From positions 1-38,997 of the forward strand of contig JAZDMB010000008.1 of NCBI GenBank assembly GCA_043801445.1: a stretch of 38,997 nt of DNA, in the 5' to 3' direction. The DNA comes from JAZDFP01 sp043801445. GTDB taxonomy: Bacteria > Planctomycetota > MHYJ01 > JACQXL01. The position numbers were made by a program, and so were the translations under genes. A model generated the notes under the pieces. It was not told the DNA's origin and did not search any database. It saw only the letters and a list, made by a program, of their open reading frames with translations. Below, one piece after another: positions 7,926 through 15,865 of the stretch (positions are counted from its first letter, which is position 1; each line of letters begins with the position of its first letter).

Positions 7926-9386
7926 ATGAAAATACCTTTGAGTTATTCTTTGATCGACGAAGGCGGAAATAAAGTAGCAGGCGGAGAGGCTTCGGCACGT
8001 CTTAATGATGAGAGCCTTGCGATTCTTCCTTATTTAGGCGAAGTCCTGTTTTTCGCACACAAGGATATCCTCAAGACTTCTGCCCATGACTATAAAATAG
8101 AACTCACCTTAAGCTCAAAGGAAAAACTTCTTCTTTCCGATTTAGGTTATAAATACGAAGATTTTATCAGGTCACTCACTAAATTACGCAATGATATGCT
8201 CGTCAAGGAATTATTGATGAACGAATCAATAAAGAAAGCCGGAATGGAAGCTGAATTCGTTTATTTTGATTCATCCCGATGTCCATCGGGACAGGCAGGC
8301 AAAGAGATACAGAAAGGTAAATGCGAACCGCGATTATACGATACGGGTATAGTCATACTGCCTGATACCGGTGATTTTATAAGGATTCCTTATAGTGATA
8401 TCGCTGAAATCAAGGAACAGGATTATTCGCTTATCGTAACTAACATGTTGGGCGATAGAATCATCTTTTCTAAAATGGGAACGAGATTCGATTCCTTCAA
8501 ATCAGCTATTTCAGATATACTTAATGACCTTTTTTTGAAAGTCCAGATGTCACTTTCGCAATTGTTACCGCGGGCAAATCCGGCTCATATCAGAAAAGCC
8601 GCCCGATTTATGAAAGAAGGGCAGGTTGCCCGGCGAAGCGACATAGAGTCCGTTTCGCCCCAATTATGGATTGACTTGGAGAAAAAACTGGAGACCATCG
8701 GAATGAATGAGCGATATAATTTTCTCAGACCACTCGGTCAAGAGCAGAAACTCTGCATCGGATTAAAAAGGGGCTTGATGGGCGATTTGACCGGCGATTA
8801 TATCTGGTTTCTGGTGCCGATATACAGCATTAATCCAAAAGCGCCGGGTAATGCGGTTGTCATAGAAGCAGCTGCCAGTGTGGGCGGCGGGAAGGCAACT
8901 TATTGCTTCAGAATCACCAGCCGAACGGTTTATCATAATTTCAGCAAGATAGAAGACCTGCATAATGAAGTGGATGCTTTCATCAGGAAAATGAATCGCT
9001 GTATGTTAGCCGTAAATTTCAGGCGCGAACCGATTTATCTGTCCGCAGAAAAACTGGAAGAGCCGCAATACCAAAAATATAAAACCGCAGTCACCAAGAT
9101 ACCTGAACTGCAACTCTTACGGGAACTTTTCATCGGCCGGATAATCCATTCATCACCCGAGCAGTGGAAAGAAGATGTAATGAACCTGTTGAATTTTAAC
9201 GTTACGACTACCGATAACAGCCTGAAATGGAAAAGGCAAGGCGGAGAACTGCCCGAACCGGAGCTGGAAATCACTCCGGAAGAGTCGCCTGCGGTGAATC
9301 CTGATGCAGCACAAAACCCCGTCCCAGGTATGTCCAATAAAACAACAGATCCGTTGAACAAGGATGATATTGATGAGGAAGAATAA
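7926..9386 (+). CDS. Conserved-looking protein with PH-like segment, function unknown
   Basis: This is a 486-residue soluble protein with no signal peptide or membrane segment. I do not recognise the family. Residues about 135-205 have the strand pattern of a PH-like barrel ending in a helix (YDTGIVILPDTGDFIRIPY, then SLIVTNMLGDRIIFSKMG, then a helix from RFDSFK). A helical stretch (about 215-255) and a mixed domain with VGGGKATYCFRI and NFRREPIYL follow. The tail (430-486) is Pro/Glu/Asp-rich and disordered. The sequence SRCPSGQAG (117-125) is encoded by a GC palindrome at 8274-8301 and looks like an in-frame insertion. The gene is the first of four closely spaced plus-strand genes. Its end overlaps the next gene's start by 14 bases, indicating translational coupling. 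The start at 7926 lacks a Shine-Dalgarno. Confidence 0.6.
   Translation: MKIPLSYSLIDEGGNKVAGGEASARLNDESLAILPYLGEVLFFAHKDILKTSAHDYKIELTLSSKEKLLLSDLGYKYEDFIRSLTKLRNDMLVKELLMNESIKKAGMEAEFVYFDSSRCPSGQAGKEIQKGKCEPRLYDTGIVILPDTGDFIRIPYSDIAEIKEQDYSLIVTNMLGDRIIFSKMGTRFDSFKSAISDILNDLFLKVQMSLSQLLPRANPAHIRKAARFMKEGQVARRSDIESVSPQLWIDLEKKLETIGMNERYNFLRPLGQEQKLCIGLKRGLMGDLTGDYIWFLVPIYSINPKAPGNAVVIEAAASVGGGKATYCFRITSRTVYHNFSKIEDLHNEVDAFIRKMNRCMLAVNFRREPIYLSAEKLEEPQYQKYKTAVTKIPELQLLRELFIGRIIHSSPEQWKEDVMNLLNFNVTTTDNSLKWKRQGGELPEPELEITPEESPAVNPDAAQNPVPGMSNKTTDPLNKDDIDEEE
8274..8301 (+). repeat. Palindromic repeat inserted in frame within a gene
   Basis: Perfect 8-base arms TCCCGATG and CATCGGGA with two bases between, followed by CAGGCAGGCA. 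The codon frame runs through without a stop, adding about nine residues (SRCPSGQAG) to the protein encoded at 7926-9386. Confidence 0.6.
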
Positions 9387-10737
9387 TCAGAAGAAGACTG
9401 TGTCAGAGGAAAACTCACCTTCGGCGGACTGGATTATAGATTCTATTTCTTCAGTCGCATCGATTAACCCGCCCGACAAACAGCAAATGGAAAAACTTCT
9501 GCCGCCGGCAAAGCAGGGAAATTGGGAGATGTACAAGCATGAGGCATACAACGGCCAGTTGCTTATCTATTTGGGCCATATAGCTCCGTTGTCAAGCGAA
9601 TCCGCTGTTCATAAAATGGAACAGATAAAAGCCGGTTACTTAGAGTCATGTAAAATAATGGGAACCACACCGATTGATTTTAATCCCGCCATAGAAACAA
9701 TGCGCCAGCAAATACCCGATAAATACGATTTTTCCGGTATGTTGATAATCAGCGGATTCGTTGATGAAAATGCGGCTAAACAGCAAGTTGATATCTTCGG
9801 TTGTATGCCTACAGGAGGGCTTGACCACAATTTGACCGGAATGCCTAATACTTCGATGAAAGACTTGATTAAGGCTTTTGTGCCCAAGAAAGATTTCGAA
9901 AAGATAGAAGCCGGTTTGGAGCAGGCAAAAAAACAATTCTCGAAATCGGGCATCAATATCCAAAAAGAGACTTACCTGGGTGAAGAAGCACTCTGTTACC
10001 AGGCGGCAAATGGGAAAAAGAGTTATATGTATGCGCGGATAAAAAACATTCTGGTAAGCGGAATGTTTTTGTGTATGGCATCCAACCTTCAGTCCGGAGA
10101 TACCCGCTGTAGTTCATTGACCGAAACAGACAAAAATACCGGTGCGGCTAAACCAAGCACTCTTGCCAAAGAAGGTCTTATGTACAAGGAAGAGGCGGAA
10201 AATATACTTCGCTCGCTTTTCGCCCATATCAAGGGAACTAAATTAGATACATCTAAAAATGTATCAGTCGAAATAATCAGAGGCTCCAACATCATCAAGG
10301 ACATAGCAGAAAAATTCCAGTTAAACGACGGTGATATAATCAGCGCCGACACGACCAGCCAGATAAATATCAGTGATAATACCACAAATAAAATTACCAT
10401 CGCAAACGGAGGCAGGATTAAACTTAAGAGTAAATTTGAATTTGAATTGCTATTCGGTCCGGTTACCTTTTTTATTAATAAGCTAAAACCTAAAACTGGG
10501 TTTAAGGTTCATACCGATGATATCGTCATTTCGGGAAGTGAAGGTGTTTTCTCGGTCTATGCCGATAAAAATACTGTTGCCTTAACGGTTATGAAAGGCG
10601 AGGCGGAAATTTCCGATTTGAAAGGCAATAAATCAACAGTTAAAAGCAACCAGACCTGTCATTATATGAAAGGTCTGGGTTTGCAGAAGCCGATTACATT
10701 ACCAATTAATTTTACAGAACAATTTAAATTTGTATAA
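9373..10737 (+). CDS. FecR-domain protein of unknown function
   Basis: The protein has 454 residues from the ATG at 9373, which lies 9 bases after AAGGA. An ATG at 9364 is in frame but too close to that site. The C-terminal third (about 310-440) is a FecR-like beta-helical domain: INISDNTTNKITIANGGRI, FKVHTDDIVISGSEGVFSVY, VALTVMKGEAEIS, and a closing VKSNQTCHY. FecR domains normally sit in the periplasm behind a membrane anchor, yet no signal peptide or membrane segment is visible here. Residues 20-230 form an alpha/beta region I do not recognise. The gene overlaps the upstream PH-like gene and is followed after 100 bases by the zinc-ribbon genes, so it probably belongs to the same functional unit. 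Confidence 0.65.
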   Translation: MRKNNQKKTVSEENSPSADWIIDSISSVASINPPDKQQMEKLLPPAKQGNWEMYKHEAYNGQLLIYLGHIAPLSSESAVHKMEQIKAGYLESCKIMGTTPIDFNPAIETMRQQIPDKYDFSGMLIISGFVDENAAKQQVDIFGCMPTGGLDHNLTGMPNTSMKDLIKAFVPKKDFEKIEAGLEQAKKQFSKSGINIQKETYLGEEALCYQAANGKKSYMYARIKNILVSGMFLCMASNLQSGDTRCSSLTETDKNTGAAKPSTLAKEGLMYKEEAENILRSLFAHIKGTKLDTSKNVSVEIIRGSNIIKDIAEKFQLNDGDIISADTTSQINISDNTTNKITIANGGRIKLKSKFEFELLFGPVTFFINKLKPKTGFKVHTDDIVISGSEGVFSVYADKNTVALTVMKGEAEISDLKGNKSTVKSNQTCHYMKGLGLQKPITLPINFTEQFKFV

Positions 10738-10837
10738 TAATAGGAAATAAAATAGTAAGCTGATTAAGCAGATAACGCCGATTTGTCGGATAAATCAGTT
10801 AAATCCGTTTACTTTTTAATTAAAAGGAGGATGATTG

Positions 10838-11182
10838 ATGCCTGGATATAAGCATCCCTGTAATTATTGCAATGAATTAATTGAGCCTGATTCAAATGTC
10901 TGCCCGATGTGCGGCAAAGTAAATCCATTAGGGTCGTTAAGATGTCCTAAATGCCGTAATCCTATCCAGAAAGCTTTCAAGAAATGCAGTCAATGCGGGT
11001 TGGTTCTTGAGGTTGCCTGTCCTTCCTGCGCCAAAATAAGCTTTTTCGGTGATTACTGCGACCATTGCGCCGGACGGCTGACAGTTATTTGTCCTAATCC
11101 AAAATGCAGGGCAGAACAACCGCCTCTTGGGGATAAATGTATCAAGTGTAATAAACCATTATATGTAAAGGGAGGTAAGTAA
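10838..11182 (+). CDS. Cysteine-rich multi-zinc-ribbon protein
   Basis: This is a 114-residue protein almost entirely made of CxxC knuckles. Cysteines lie at 8/11, 22/25, 36/39, 50/53, 61/64, 74/77, 85/90 and 101/104: sixteen in all, enough for four zinc sites (double-zinc-ribbon type). No other domain is present. The ATG at 10838 follows a strong AAGGAGG at spacing 7. The TTG at 10835 is not needed. Such rubredoxin-like knuckles generally mediate protein or nucleic-acid contacts. The stop lies one base before the next gene's ATG, so the two zinc-ribbon proteins are surely made together. Confidence 0.8.
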   Translation: MPGYKHPCNYCNELIEPDSNVCPMCGKVNPLGSLRCPKCRNPIQKAFKKCSQCGLVLEVACPSCAKISFFGDYCDHCAGRLTVICPNPKCRAEQPPLGDKCIKCNKPLYVKGGK

Positions 11183-11183
11183 A

Positions 11184-11858
11184 ATGGGAGAAGGTAAATT
11201 AATGGGTTTTGTGGATAATTTCGCCGATAACAGCACTGAATCGGGATTCCAATTCACATTTTTCTGTGATGCTTGTAACGAAGGCTATAAAACCAGATTC
11301 GAGGAATCCAAAACCGCCAAGAAAGGCAGATTCTTCAAAAGCTTAGGCGGAATTCTCGGAGCCGTGGCACAGGTAACGGGTAAATATAATGTGGGCTATG
11401 GAGTGCAAAGAGGTACTGATATCATCGGCGAAAGATTTAAAGGTATGAATCCGGAATGGCATAAGGAACATGAGACCGCATTTGAACTCGCCCAGAATGA
11501 GGCAAAAGGACATTTCCATCGTTGTCCCAAATGCACAAAATGGGCTTGCGAAAACGATTGGAACGAACAGACAACATTATGTATCAAATGCGCGCCGAGA
11601 GAATCAACAGAAGTGGCTGCGGCACGTGCCAGCAAGATGGTGGAAGATATAAAAGCCAAAGCCATGGCTACGGCTGTATTTACCGGTAAGATTGAAAGCA
11701 AACAGACCTCATGTTCTAAATGCGGTAAACCGGCCGGGGAAGGGAAATTCTGTAATAATTGCGGCGCCACATTGGGATTACTTAAATGCCCTAAATGCGG
11801 AGCAGCCAATCCGCTTGATACGAAATTCTGCGGTGAATGTGGCACGAAATTGGGATAA
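11184..11858 (+). CDS. Zinc-ribbon protein with N-terminal conserved domain
   Basis: The protein has 224 residues with Shine-Dalgarno GGGAGGT. An N-terminal domain starts with FFCDAC (Cys 28/31), followed by a Gly-rich stretch (KSLGGILGAVAQVTG), and continues to FHRCPKC, KWAC and LCIKCAP (about 110-140), forming a treble-clef-like or ribbon site. A helix linker (about 143-168) leads to a C-terminal double zinc ribbon (CSKCG, FCNNCG, CPKCG, FCGECG; 173-222). This architecture is familiar from zinc-ribbon proteins of unknown function in diverse bacteria. It is the last gene of the 7926-11858 cluster. The function is unknown. A binding or adaptor role is an inference. Confidence 0.75.
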   Translation: MGEGKLMGFVDNFADNSTESGFQFTFFCDACNEGYKTRFEESKTAKKGRFFKSLGGILGAVAQVTGKYNVGYGVQRGTDIIGERFKGMNPEWHKEHETAFELAQNEAKGHFHRCPKCTKWACENDWNEQTTLCIKCAPRESTEVAAARASKMVEDIKAKAMATAVFTGKIESKQTSCSKCGKPAGEGKFCNNCGATLGLLKCPKCGAANPLDTKFCGECGTKLG

Positions 11859-11924
11859 ATTCTTCACCGCAGAGACATAGAGTTCGCGGAGAAGAATATT
11901 TATTTAATCGGAACTTGTCCAGCT

Positions 11925-11943
11925 TGCAACGGACCCCGTTGCA
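11925..11943. terminator. Hairpin between convergent genes
   Basis: Perfect 8-base arms TGCAACGG and CCGTTGCA around three bases, located between the converging ends of the zinc-ribbon gene and the DUF4190-GspG gene. It could terminate either transcript, but there is no U-run. The preceding stretch 11865-11890 carries a CGCAGAGACATAGAG-type dispersed repeat. Confidence 0.4.
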
Positions 11944-11968
11944 GGGAATAGATATGGCATTAGCGCTT

Positions 11969-12622
11969 TCAGCCAGATGTAGCCTGCCAATTAGTTACAT
12001 CGTCTGTAGTTCCGTCTTCTCCATCCGCTCCCGGAGACCATAGGTCGAAAGAATCCTTATTGTTCTCACCCGGATAACGATATTGATAATGCCCACCCCA
12101 TGGGTCATCAGGTATATTATTAATATATGAATTCTCCTGTTCATTATTTATCAGAACTTGAATTCCTTGTTCACTCGAAGGATAATCACCGGAATCCATT
12201 TTATATAATTCTAAGGCTGACCCGATATTTGCTATATCGCTTTTAGCTTTTAGTTCCAGTGGCTGATTTTTTATACTCATTACAGCCTGATTTTTCGCTT
12301 TAACTATATTCGGGATAACAATTGCTGCGACTATTGCGACGAATGGTAAAGCAATAATTATTAGTCCACCCAAAATAAGCCCGGCTGTAGCCATGCCGGT
12401 TCCCTTAAGCGCGCCGGCGCTTTTCTTAATCTTAACCAGACCGATAATACCTAAAATTATGGCTGGAATTGCCGGCAGGCAAAGAATTACTCCTGCTATA
12501 CCGCAAATTAAACTCCATATTGCGGATTTACTCGTTTTAACATTATTGTTACTGGTCCCTGACGGGACTGCTCCAATGTTGCTTGCCCCGTTAGGTATTG
12601 CTTCCTGAATTTGTTCTGTCAT
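11969..12622 (-). CDS. DUF4190-type membrane protein fused to a GspG-like domain
   Basis: The 217-residue protein has a Ser/Asn-rich N-terminus, two hydrophobic helices (34-62 and 75-105) of the small DUF4190 membrane domain, and a C-terminal domain (about 120-212) with the hallmarks of the type II secretion major pseudopilin GspG. These are SDIANIGSALELYKMDSGDYP, then EQGIQVL, PDDPWGGHYQYRYPG, SFDLWSPGADG and the calcium-binding-loop end DDVTNW. The GspG domain is normally preceded by a cleavable GFTLIE prepilin helix. Here that motif is absent, and the last hydrophobic helix (VAIVAAIVIPNIV) resembles only its C-terminal half. It is thus probably a permanently membrane-anchored protein and not a polymerising pseudopilin. 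A good Shine-Dalgarno (AAAAGGAG) precedes the ATG. Confidence 0.8.
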   Translation of the reverse strand: MTEQIQEAIPNGASNIGAVPSGTSNNNVKTSKSAIWSLICGIAGVILCLPAIPAIILGIIGLVKIKKSAGALKGTGMATAGLILGGLIIIALPFVAIVAAIVIPNIVKAKNQAVMSIKNQPLELKAKSDIANIGSALELYKMDSGDYPSSEQGIQVLINNEQENSYINNIPDDPWGGHYQYRYPGENNKDSFDLWSPGADGEDGTTDDVTNWQATSG

Positions 12623-12673
12623 ATATCAACTCCTTTTAGTTAGTGGTGTGTGTCACCACGCCTTTATTTTTTC

Positions 12674-12940
12674 CTAGAACACATCCCCGTTTTCGGATAT
12701 TTTCTTGTCTTCATATGGAGCAACTAAACGGCGATAGACTTCCTGATGGACACATGTAATTACACCCATCATCCGATTATAATTATAGTATGACGGCTGA
12801 TATAATTCCTTGAGCATTCGGCAGATGCAGTAATTGATATTTCCGTCTATCTTTTCTATCGGGATAGATTTGAGCTTCTGTATCAATGCATTTAGTTCCG
12901 GTTCAATATTCTTGCGGCTTTTTTGGTCTATATATGGCAT
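12674..12940 (-). CDS. Small conserved protein (DUF6899-like)
   Basis: The 88-residue protein has the recognisable frame of a small conserved family: MPYID at the start, a central GNINYCICRMLKELY, and a C-terminus VYRRLVAPYEDKKISENGDV. I associate this pattern with DUF6899, found in bacteria and phages. The function is not known. It lies alone between the DUF4190-GspG gene and the aldolase gene, all on the minus strand. The gap of 50 bases upstream holds only a CGGATTAAGCTGATTTATC-type dispersed repeat. No clear Shine-Dalgarno. Confidence 0.7.
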   Translation of the reverse strand: MPYIDQKSRKNIEPELNALIQKLKSIPIEKIDGNINYCICRMLKELYQPSYYNYNRMMGVITCVHQEVYRRLVAPYEDKKISENGDVF

Positions 12941-12995
12941 ATTTTATTTCTAATTAGTTACACGGATTAAGCTGATTTATCAGATAATCGGTTTC

Positions 12996-14342
12996 TTATA
13001 TTATTTTTTGCACTAGTTCAGAGGTGTTGATTACATTCAGTTTCTTGAAAAGGAAACTGAATTTATCTTCCAGCGCCTTTTCAATCATTGATAGTTTATT
13101 CTGAGGTATGTCCCACATCTTCTTTTTGAATGGACCGAATGCCTTTTTTCTGGTTTTGTAGAGGAATTGTTCTTTAGTCTGGTTGGGTTTCATTTCATCC
13201 GAATGTTTGGCTAAAAGATAATTATCTATTTCGATTAGTAAATCTTTTGGGAAATGAGGGTTTTCATAAATCATATTCTGGAATCCGGTAGCCAGATGCA
13301 CCTCAGCCGTGGCTGTCTGCGGGAATTTATCAAAGGCGCTATCCGGCAGTGTGGATGCGCCGTGTTGAACCGCTCCTGCCATACCGAATTCTTTACGAGC
13401 AATATCAGATAACGTTTTAAGCGTCTCGAAATCAAGTTGAACTTCGGCGATAGAGCCGTCAGGCATAACCACGCCACCGTGCGTGGTGCCGGTCTGCACG
13501 CTTATCTTGGAAATTCCCTTGACATTAGGTTTAAGGAAAGAGCGATATTGTTTCATAAATGCCCCGAGCTCTTCAGGGGTACTATTCTGTTTGCCTACTT
13601 CTCCGATTTCACCACCGATAGAAATATTCAGATTAGGCGGTTGGAGTTGGCGGATGTATTCAGTTAATTCAGCAGTTATTTTTGCGTTGTTTGCTTGTTG
13701 TTCTTCTACATTTTGTTTATGGAGGTCAACAAGGGTAGAGGCATCAATATCAATGTTATAAAAACCGGCATCTATTGCTTTCTTGATAATGTCTTTTAAA
13801 TCGGACAACTCGGTTTGAGGGTTTGCGGCATATTTTTTGGAGCTTACTTGAAAATGGTCGCCCTGTATGAAAACAGGTCCTCGATACCCTTCCCTGATAG
13901 CCGCGGCAAGTATGGCGGTTGAATATTCTTCAGGGTTTTGTTCGGTATATCTCATTTCGCTGCGGGCAATTTCAAATATAAAGGCTCCGACATTATCTTT
14001 TATGGCAGCACGGAATATTACGCGAGCGACCTCATAGGTTATACCTCTGATATTTATAGCCGGGACGGTTTTCTGGTTGTAGATACCTTTTGCCGCAGCC
14101 TCATAAAGTTTTTGGATACTGGATGGTATGGCACCGATAGAAATTGCTATTTCACGGATAGTCCATCCAATCTTCTTTTTTAAGTTGATATTATCACTGA
14201 ATACATAGGTATAAATAAGATTATCAGTTATTTCCGTTCTAAGATTTTTGGGATTGATTATTTTTAGAGTATTATCCGGAAAGAAATCCATGGTTTCTAC
14301 CAGTGCATCTCTTAATTCCTGACTATTCTGATATATTTTCAT
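12996..14342 (-). CDS. Class II fructose-bisphosphate aldolase family protein
   Basis: It probably cleaves fructose 1,6-bisphosphate to glyceraldehyde 3-phosphate and dihydroxyacetone phosphate, using a divalent metal. A TIM-barrel core carries GDHFQ (161-165, metal-binding His), DIDAS (198-202), GEIGEVG (244-250), THGG (287-290, second metal His) and QHGAS (326-330). The 448-residue length exceeds the usual 290-350 because of about 90 extra N-terminal residues and a helical C-terminal extension, so it is a divergent long form. A related ketose-bisphosphate aldolase activity cannot be excluded. The location directly after a PPi-type phosphofructokinase on the same strand supports the glycolytic assignment. 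No Shine-Dalgarno is obvious before the ATG at 14342. Confidence 0.82.
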   Translation of the reverse strand: MKIYQNSQELRDALVETMDFFPDNTLKIINPKNLRTEITDNLIYTYVFSDNINLKKKIGWTIREIAISIGAIPSSIQKLYEAAAKGIYNQKTVPAINIRGITYEVARVIFRAAIKDNVGAFIFEIARSEMRYTEQNPEEYSTAILAAAIREGYRGPVFIQGDHFQVSSKKYAANPQTELSDLKDIIKKAIDAGFYNIDIDASTLVDLHKQNVEEQQANNAKITAELTEYIRQLQPPNLNISIGGEIGEVGKQNSTPEELGAFMKQYRSFLKPNVKGISKISVQTGTTHGGVVMPDGSIAEVQLDFETLKTLSDIARKEFGMAGAVQHGASTLPDSAFDKFPQTATAEVHLATGFQNMIYENPHFPKDLLIEIDNYLLAKHSDEMKPNQTKEQFLYKTRKKAFGPFKKKMWDIPQNKLSMIEKALEDKFSFLFKKLNVINTSELVQKII

Positions 14343-14390
14343 ATATATTTTATCACAGAGATGAAAGAAACGTTAAGAAAACTTCGCAAT

Positions 14391-14425
14391 CACAGATTAA
14401 CACAAACAATCAGTGTTTATCTGTG
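14391..14425. repeat. Inverted copy pair of an ACAGATTAACAC repeat
   Basis: The 13-base arms CACAGATTAACAC and GTGTTTATCTGTG (one mismatch) surround 9 bases, between the phosphofructokinase and aldolase genes. The neighbouring bases 14345-14385 and 14480-14505 carry CTCTGCGCCTTTGCGG-like dispersed repeats. It could form a hairpin in the transcript. Confidence 0.5.
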
Positions 14426-14507
14426 ATTATATGATTTTCTATACTATCAAGGAAATTTTAATGGGTTATTTTTATTCCCTGAAATCTCTGCGCCTTTGCG
14501 GTTTTAT

Positions 14508-15761
14508 TTATGTTGTTTTTATCCAACCGAATTTATTAATAAATTCGTCAGTAGTCATTTTGCCGGCCTTAGCGAGCTTATTCAGTTGTGCGGTATCTTT
14601 AAAATCTTTTGGTTCAAGTCTTATCATATAAGACTTTGCAACTTCATAAGATGAAGTATTGATGTCCACATAACGCACCTTGGTTCGACCCGTCACAGGG
14701 TCAATCATATCCTGGAAATAAACTGGGATAATCCGACCGGCTTGCAAAGTTACCATTGCACCGCTTACGCCTTGTTGAAGGAATTTACTGGCACCATAAC
14801 CAAGGTCACGGATATATTCACAGTCAAAGGGTATGGGGGGAGCGCATCTGAGTTCATAGCCGATATCTTTGTCAACGACAATTATTTTAATACCCCTTGA
14901 TTCAAGTCGTTTTTTTACCTCGTTTTTCAGGAATTTACCGAGGTCAATTTCTGAGAGCCTAATATTTCCGTGTTCGTCTCTTTCTACATCAATAAGACTG
15001 CGGTCTTTCGGATCAAGTTTTTCTGCCAGTCCTTCAGCGAGTATTGCTACACCGTGTTCTTTGCCGGAGGCAAGCCGTTTTATGATGGCACCTTCCAGAA
15101 TATCGCTTATCTGCGATATTCTGATGGTCTTTTCAGGGAATTCCTCGGCAATAATTGCCAGAGTCGCTCCAGCTGATTTACCAATACCCAACGCCAGATG
15201 GCCTGCTTTACGGCCCATTGTTACAATAAAATACCAGCGGTTAGTAGTAATCGCATCTTCCATAAGATTCTGGACAATCTGCACACCGACATGTCTTGCG
15301 GTTTGAAATCCGAATGTAGATTTGTTTTCGGGTAATGGCAAATCATTATCTATTGTCTTGGGAACATGGACGATATGTATCTTTCCTTTTGTTTCTTTGG
15401 ATACAATACTGGCTGTATAAGCCGTATCATCACCGCCAATGGTTATTAGTTTATCTATATCTAATTTCAAAAGAGATTCAATAACATTTTTAATTTTGTG
15501 GCTGTCTTTAGTGGGATTGTCGCGTGATGTTCTTAAGATTGAGCCACCTGAGAAGTGAATCCGTGATACATCATTAATTGTTAAAGGAATAATTTGTGTG
15601 GTATCACCTTCTGCCAAATGTTTGAATCCGTCAAGGATACCGATGACATTCCAACCGTGATTGATAGATTCAATCGTGGCGGCACTAATAACACCATTTA
15701 TACCTGGTGCAGGACCGCCGCTGGCTAATATTCCTACATAATGATTATCAGAAGAATTCAT
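14508..15761 (-). CDS. pfp: Pyrophosphate-type 6-phosphofructokinase
   Basis: It phosphorylates fructose 6-phosphate to fructose 1,6-bisphosphate. From the ATG at 15761 the protein has 417 residues. Motifs: ASGGPAPGIN (13-22, phosphoryl-donor loop), GGDDT (109-113), PKTIDND (134-140, catalytic Asp) and MGRKAGHLALG (182-192). The second Asp in GGDDT and the Lys of PKTIDND are the residues that mark pyrophosphate-dependent enzymes, whereas ATP enzymes have GGDGS. The reaction would therefore be reversible. The open frame extends to a TTG at 15797, but that TTG is the first half of a TTGACA -35 box, so ATG 15761 is the start and the mRNA would be nearly leaderless. The following aldolase gene takes the product. 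Confidence 0.88.
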   Translation of the reverse strand: MNSSDNHYVGILASGGPAPGINGVISAATIESINHGWNVIGILDGFKHLAEGDTTQIIPLTINDVSRIHFSGGSILRTSRDNPTKDSHKIKNVIESLLKLDIDKLITIGGDDTAYTASIVSKETKGKIHIVHVPKTIDNDLPLPENKSTFGFQTARHVGVQIVQNLMEDAITTNRWYFIVTMGRKAGHLALGIGKSAGATLAIIAEEFPEKTIRISQISDILEGAIIKRLASGKEHGVAILAEGLAEKLDPKDRSLIDVERDEHGNIRLSEIDLGKFLKNEVKKRLESRGIKIIVVDKDIGYELRCAPPIPFDCEYIRDLGYGASKFLQQGVSGAMVTLQAGRIIPVYFQDMIDPVTGRTKVRYVDINTSSYEVAKSYMIRLEPKDFKDTAQLNKLAKAGKMTTDEFINKFGWIKTT

Positions 15762-15768
15762 TACGGGT

Positions 15769-15797
15769 ATTGTAGATTCACTTATTATAGATGTCAA
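15769..15797 (-). promoter_or_regulatory. Promoter giving a nearly leaderless phosphofructokinase mRNA
   Basis: On the minus strand, TTGACA (15797-15792) and TACAAT (15774-15769) are exactly 17 bases apart. Transcription would begin about 7 bases on, at or next to the ATG at 15761, consistent with the absence of a Shine-Dalgarno. Confidence 0.6.
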
Positions 15798-15865
15798 GAA
15801 AATTTTGTAACTTCTGACACGAAGGTACTAAGAAGAAATTAACAGATTGTTTTCTTCGTGTCTTT

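Noticed and set aside
11396..11845. 149-residue minus-strand frame
   Set aside because: Antisense shadow of the zinc-ribbon gene. Its His/Pro/Leu-rich composition is what the opposite strand of CxxC codons gives.
12674..12940. Toxin or antitoxin
   Set aside because: It has no partner gene, and the sequence follows a different small conserved family.
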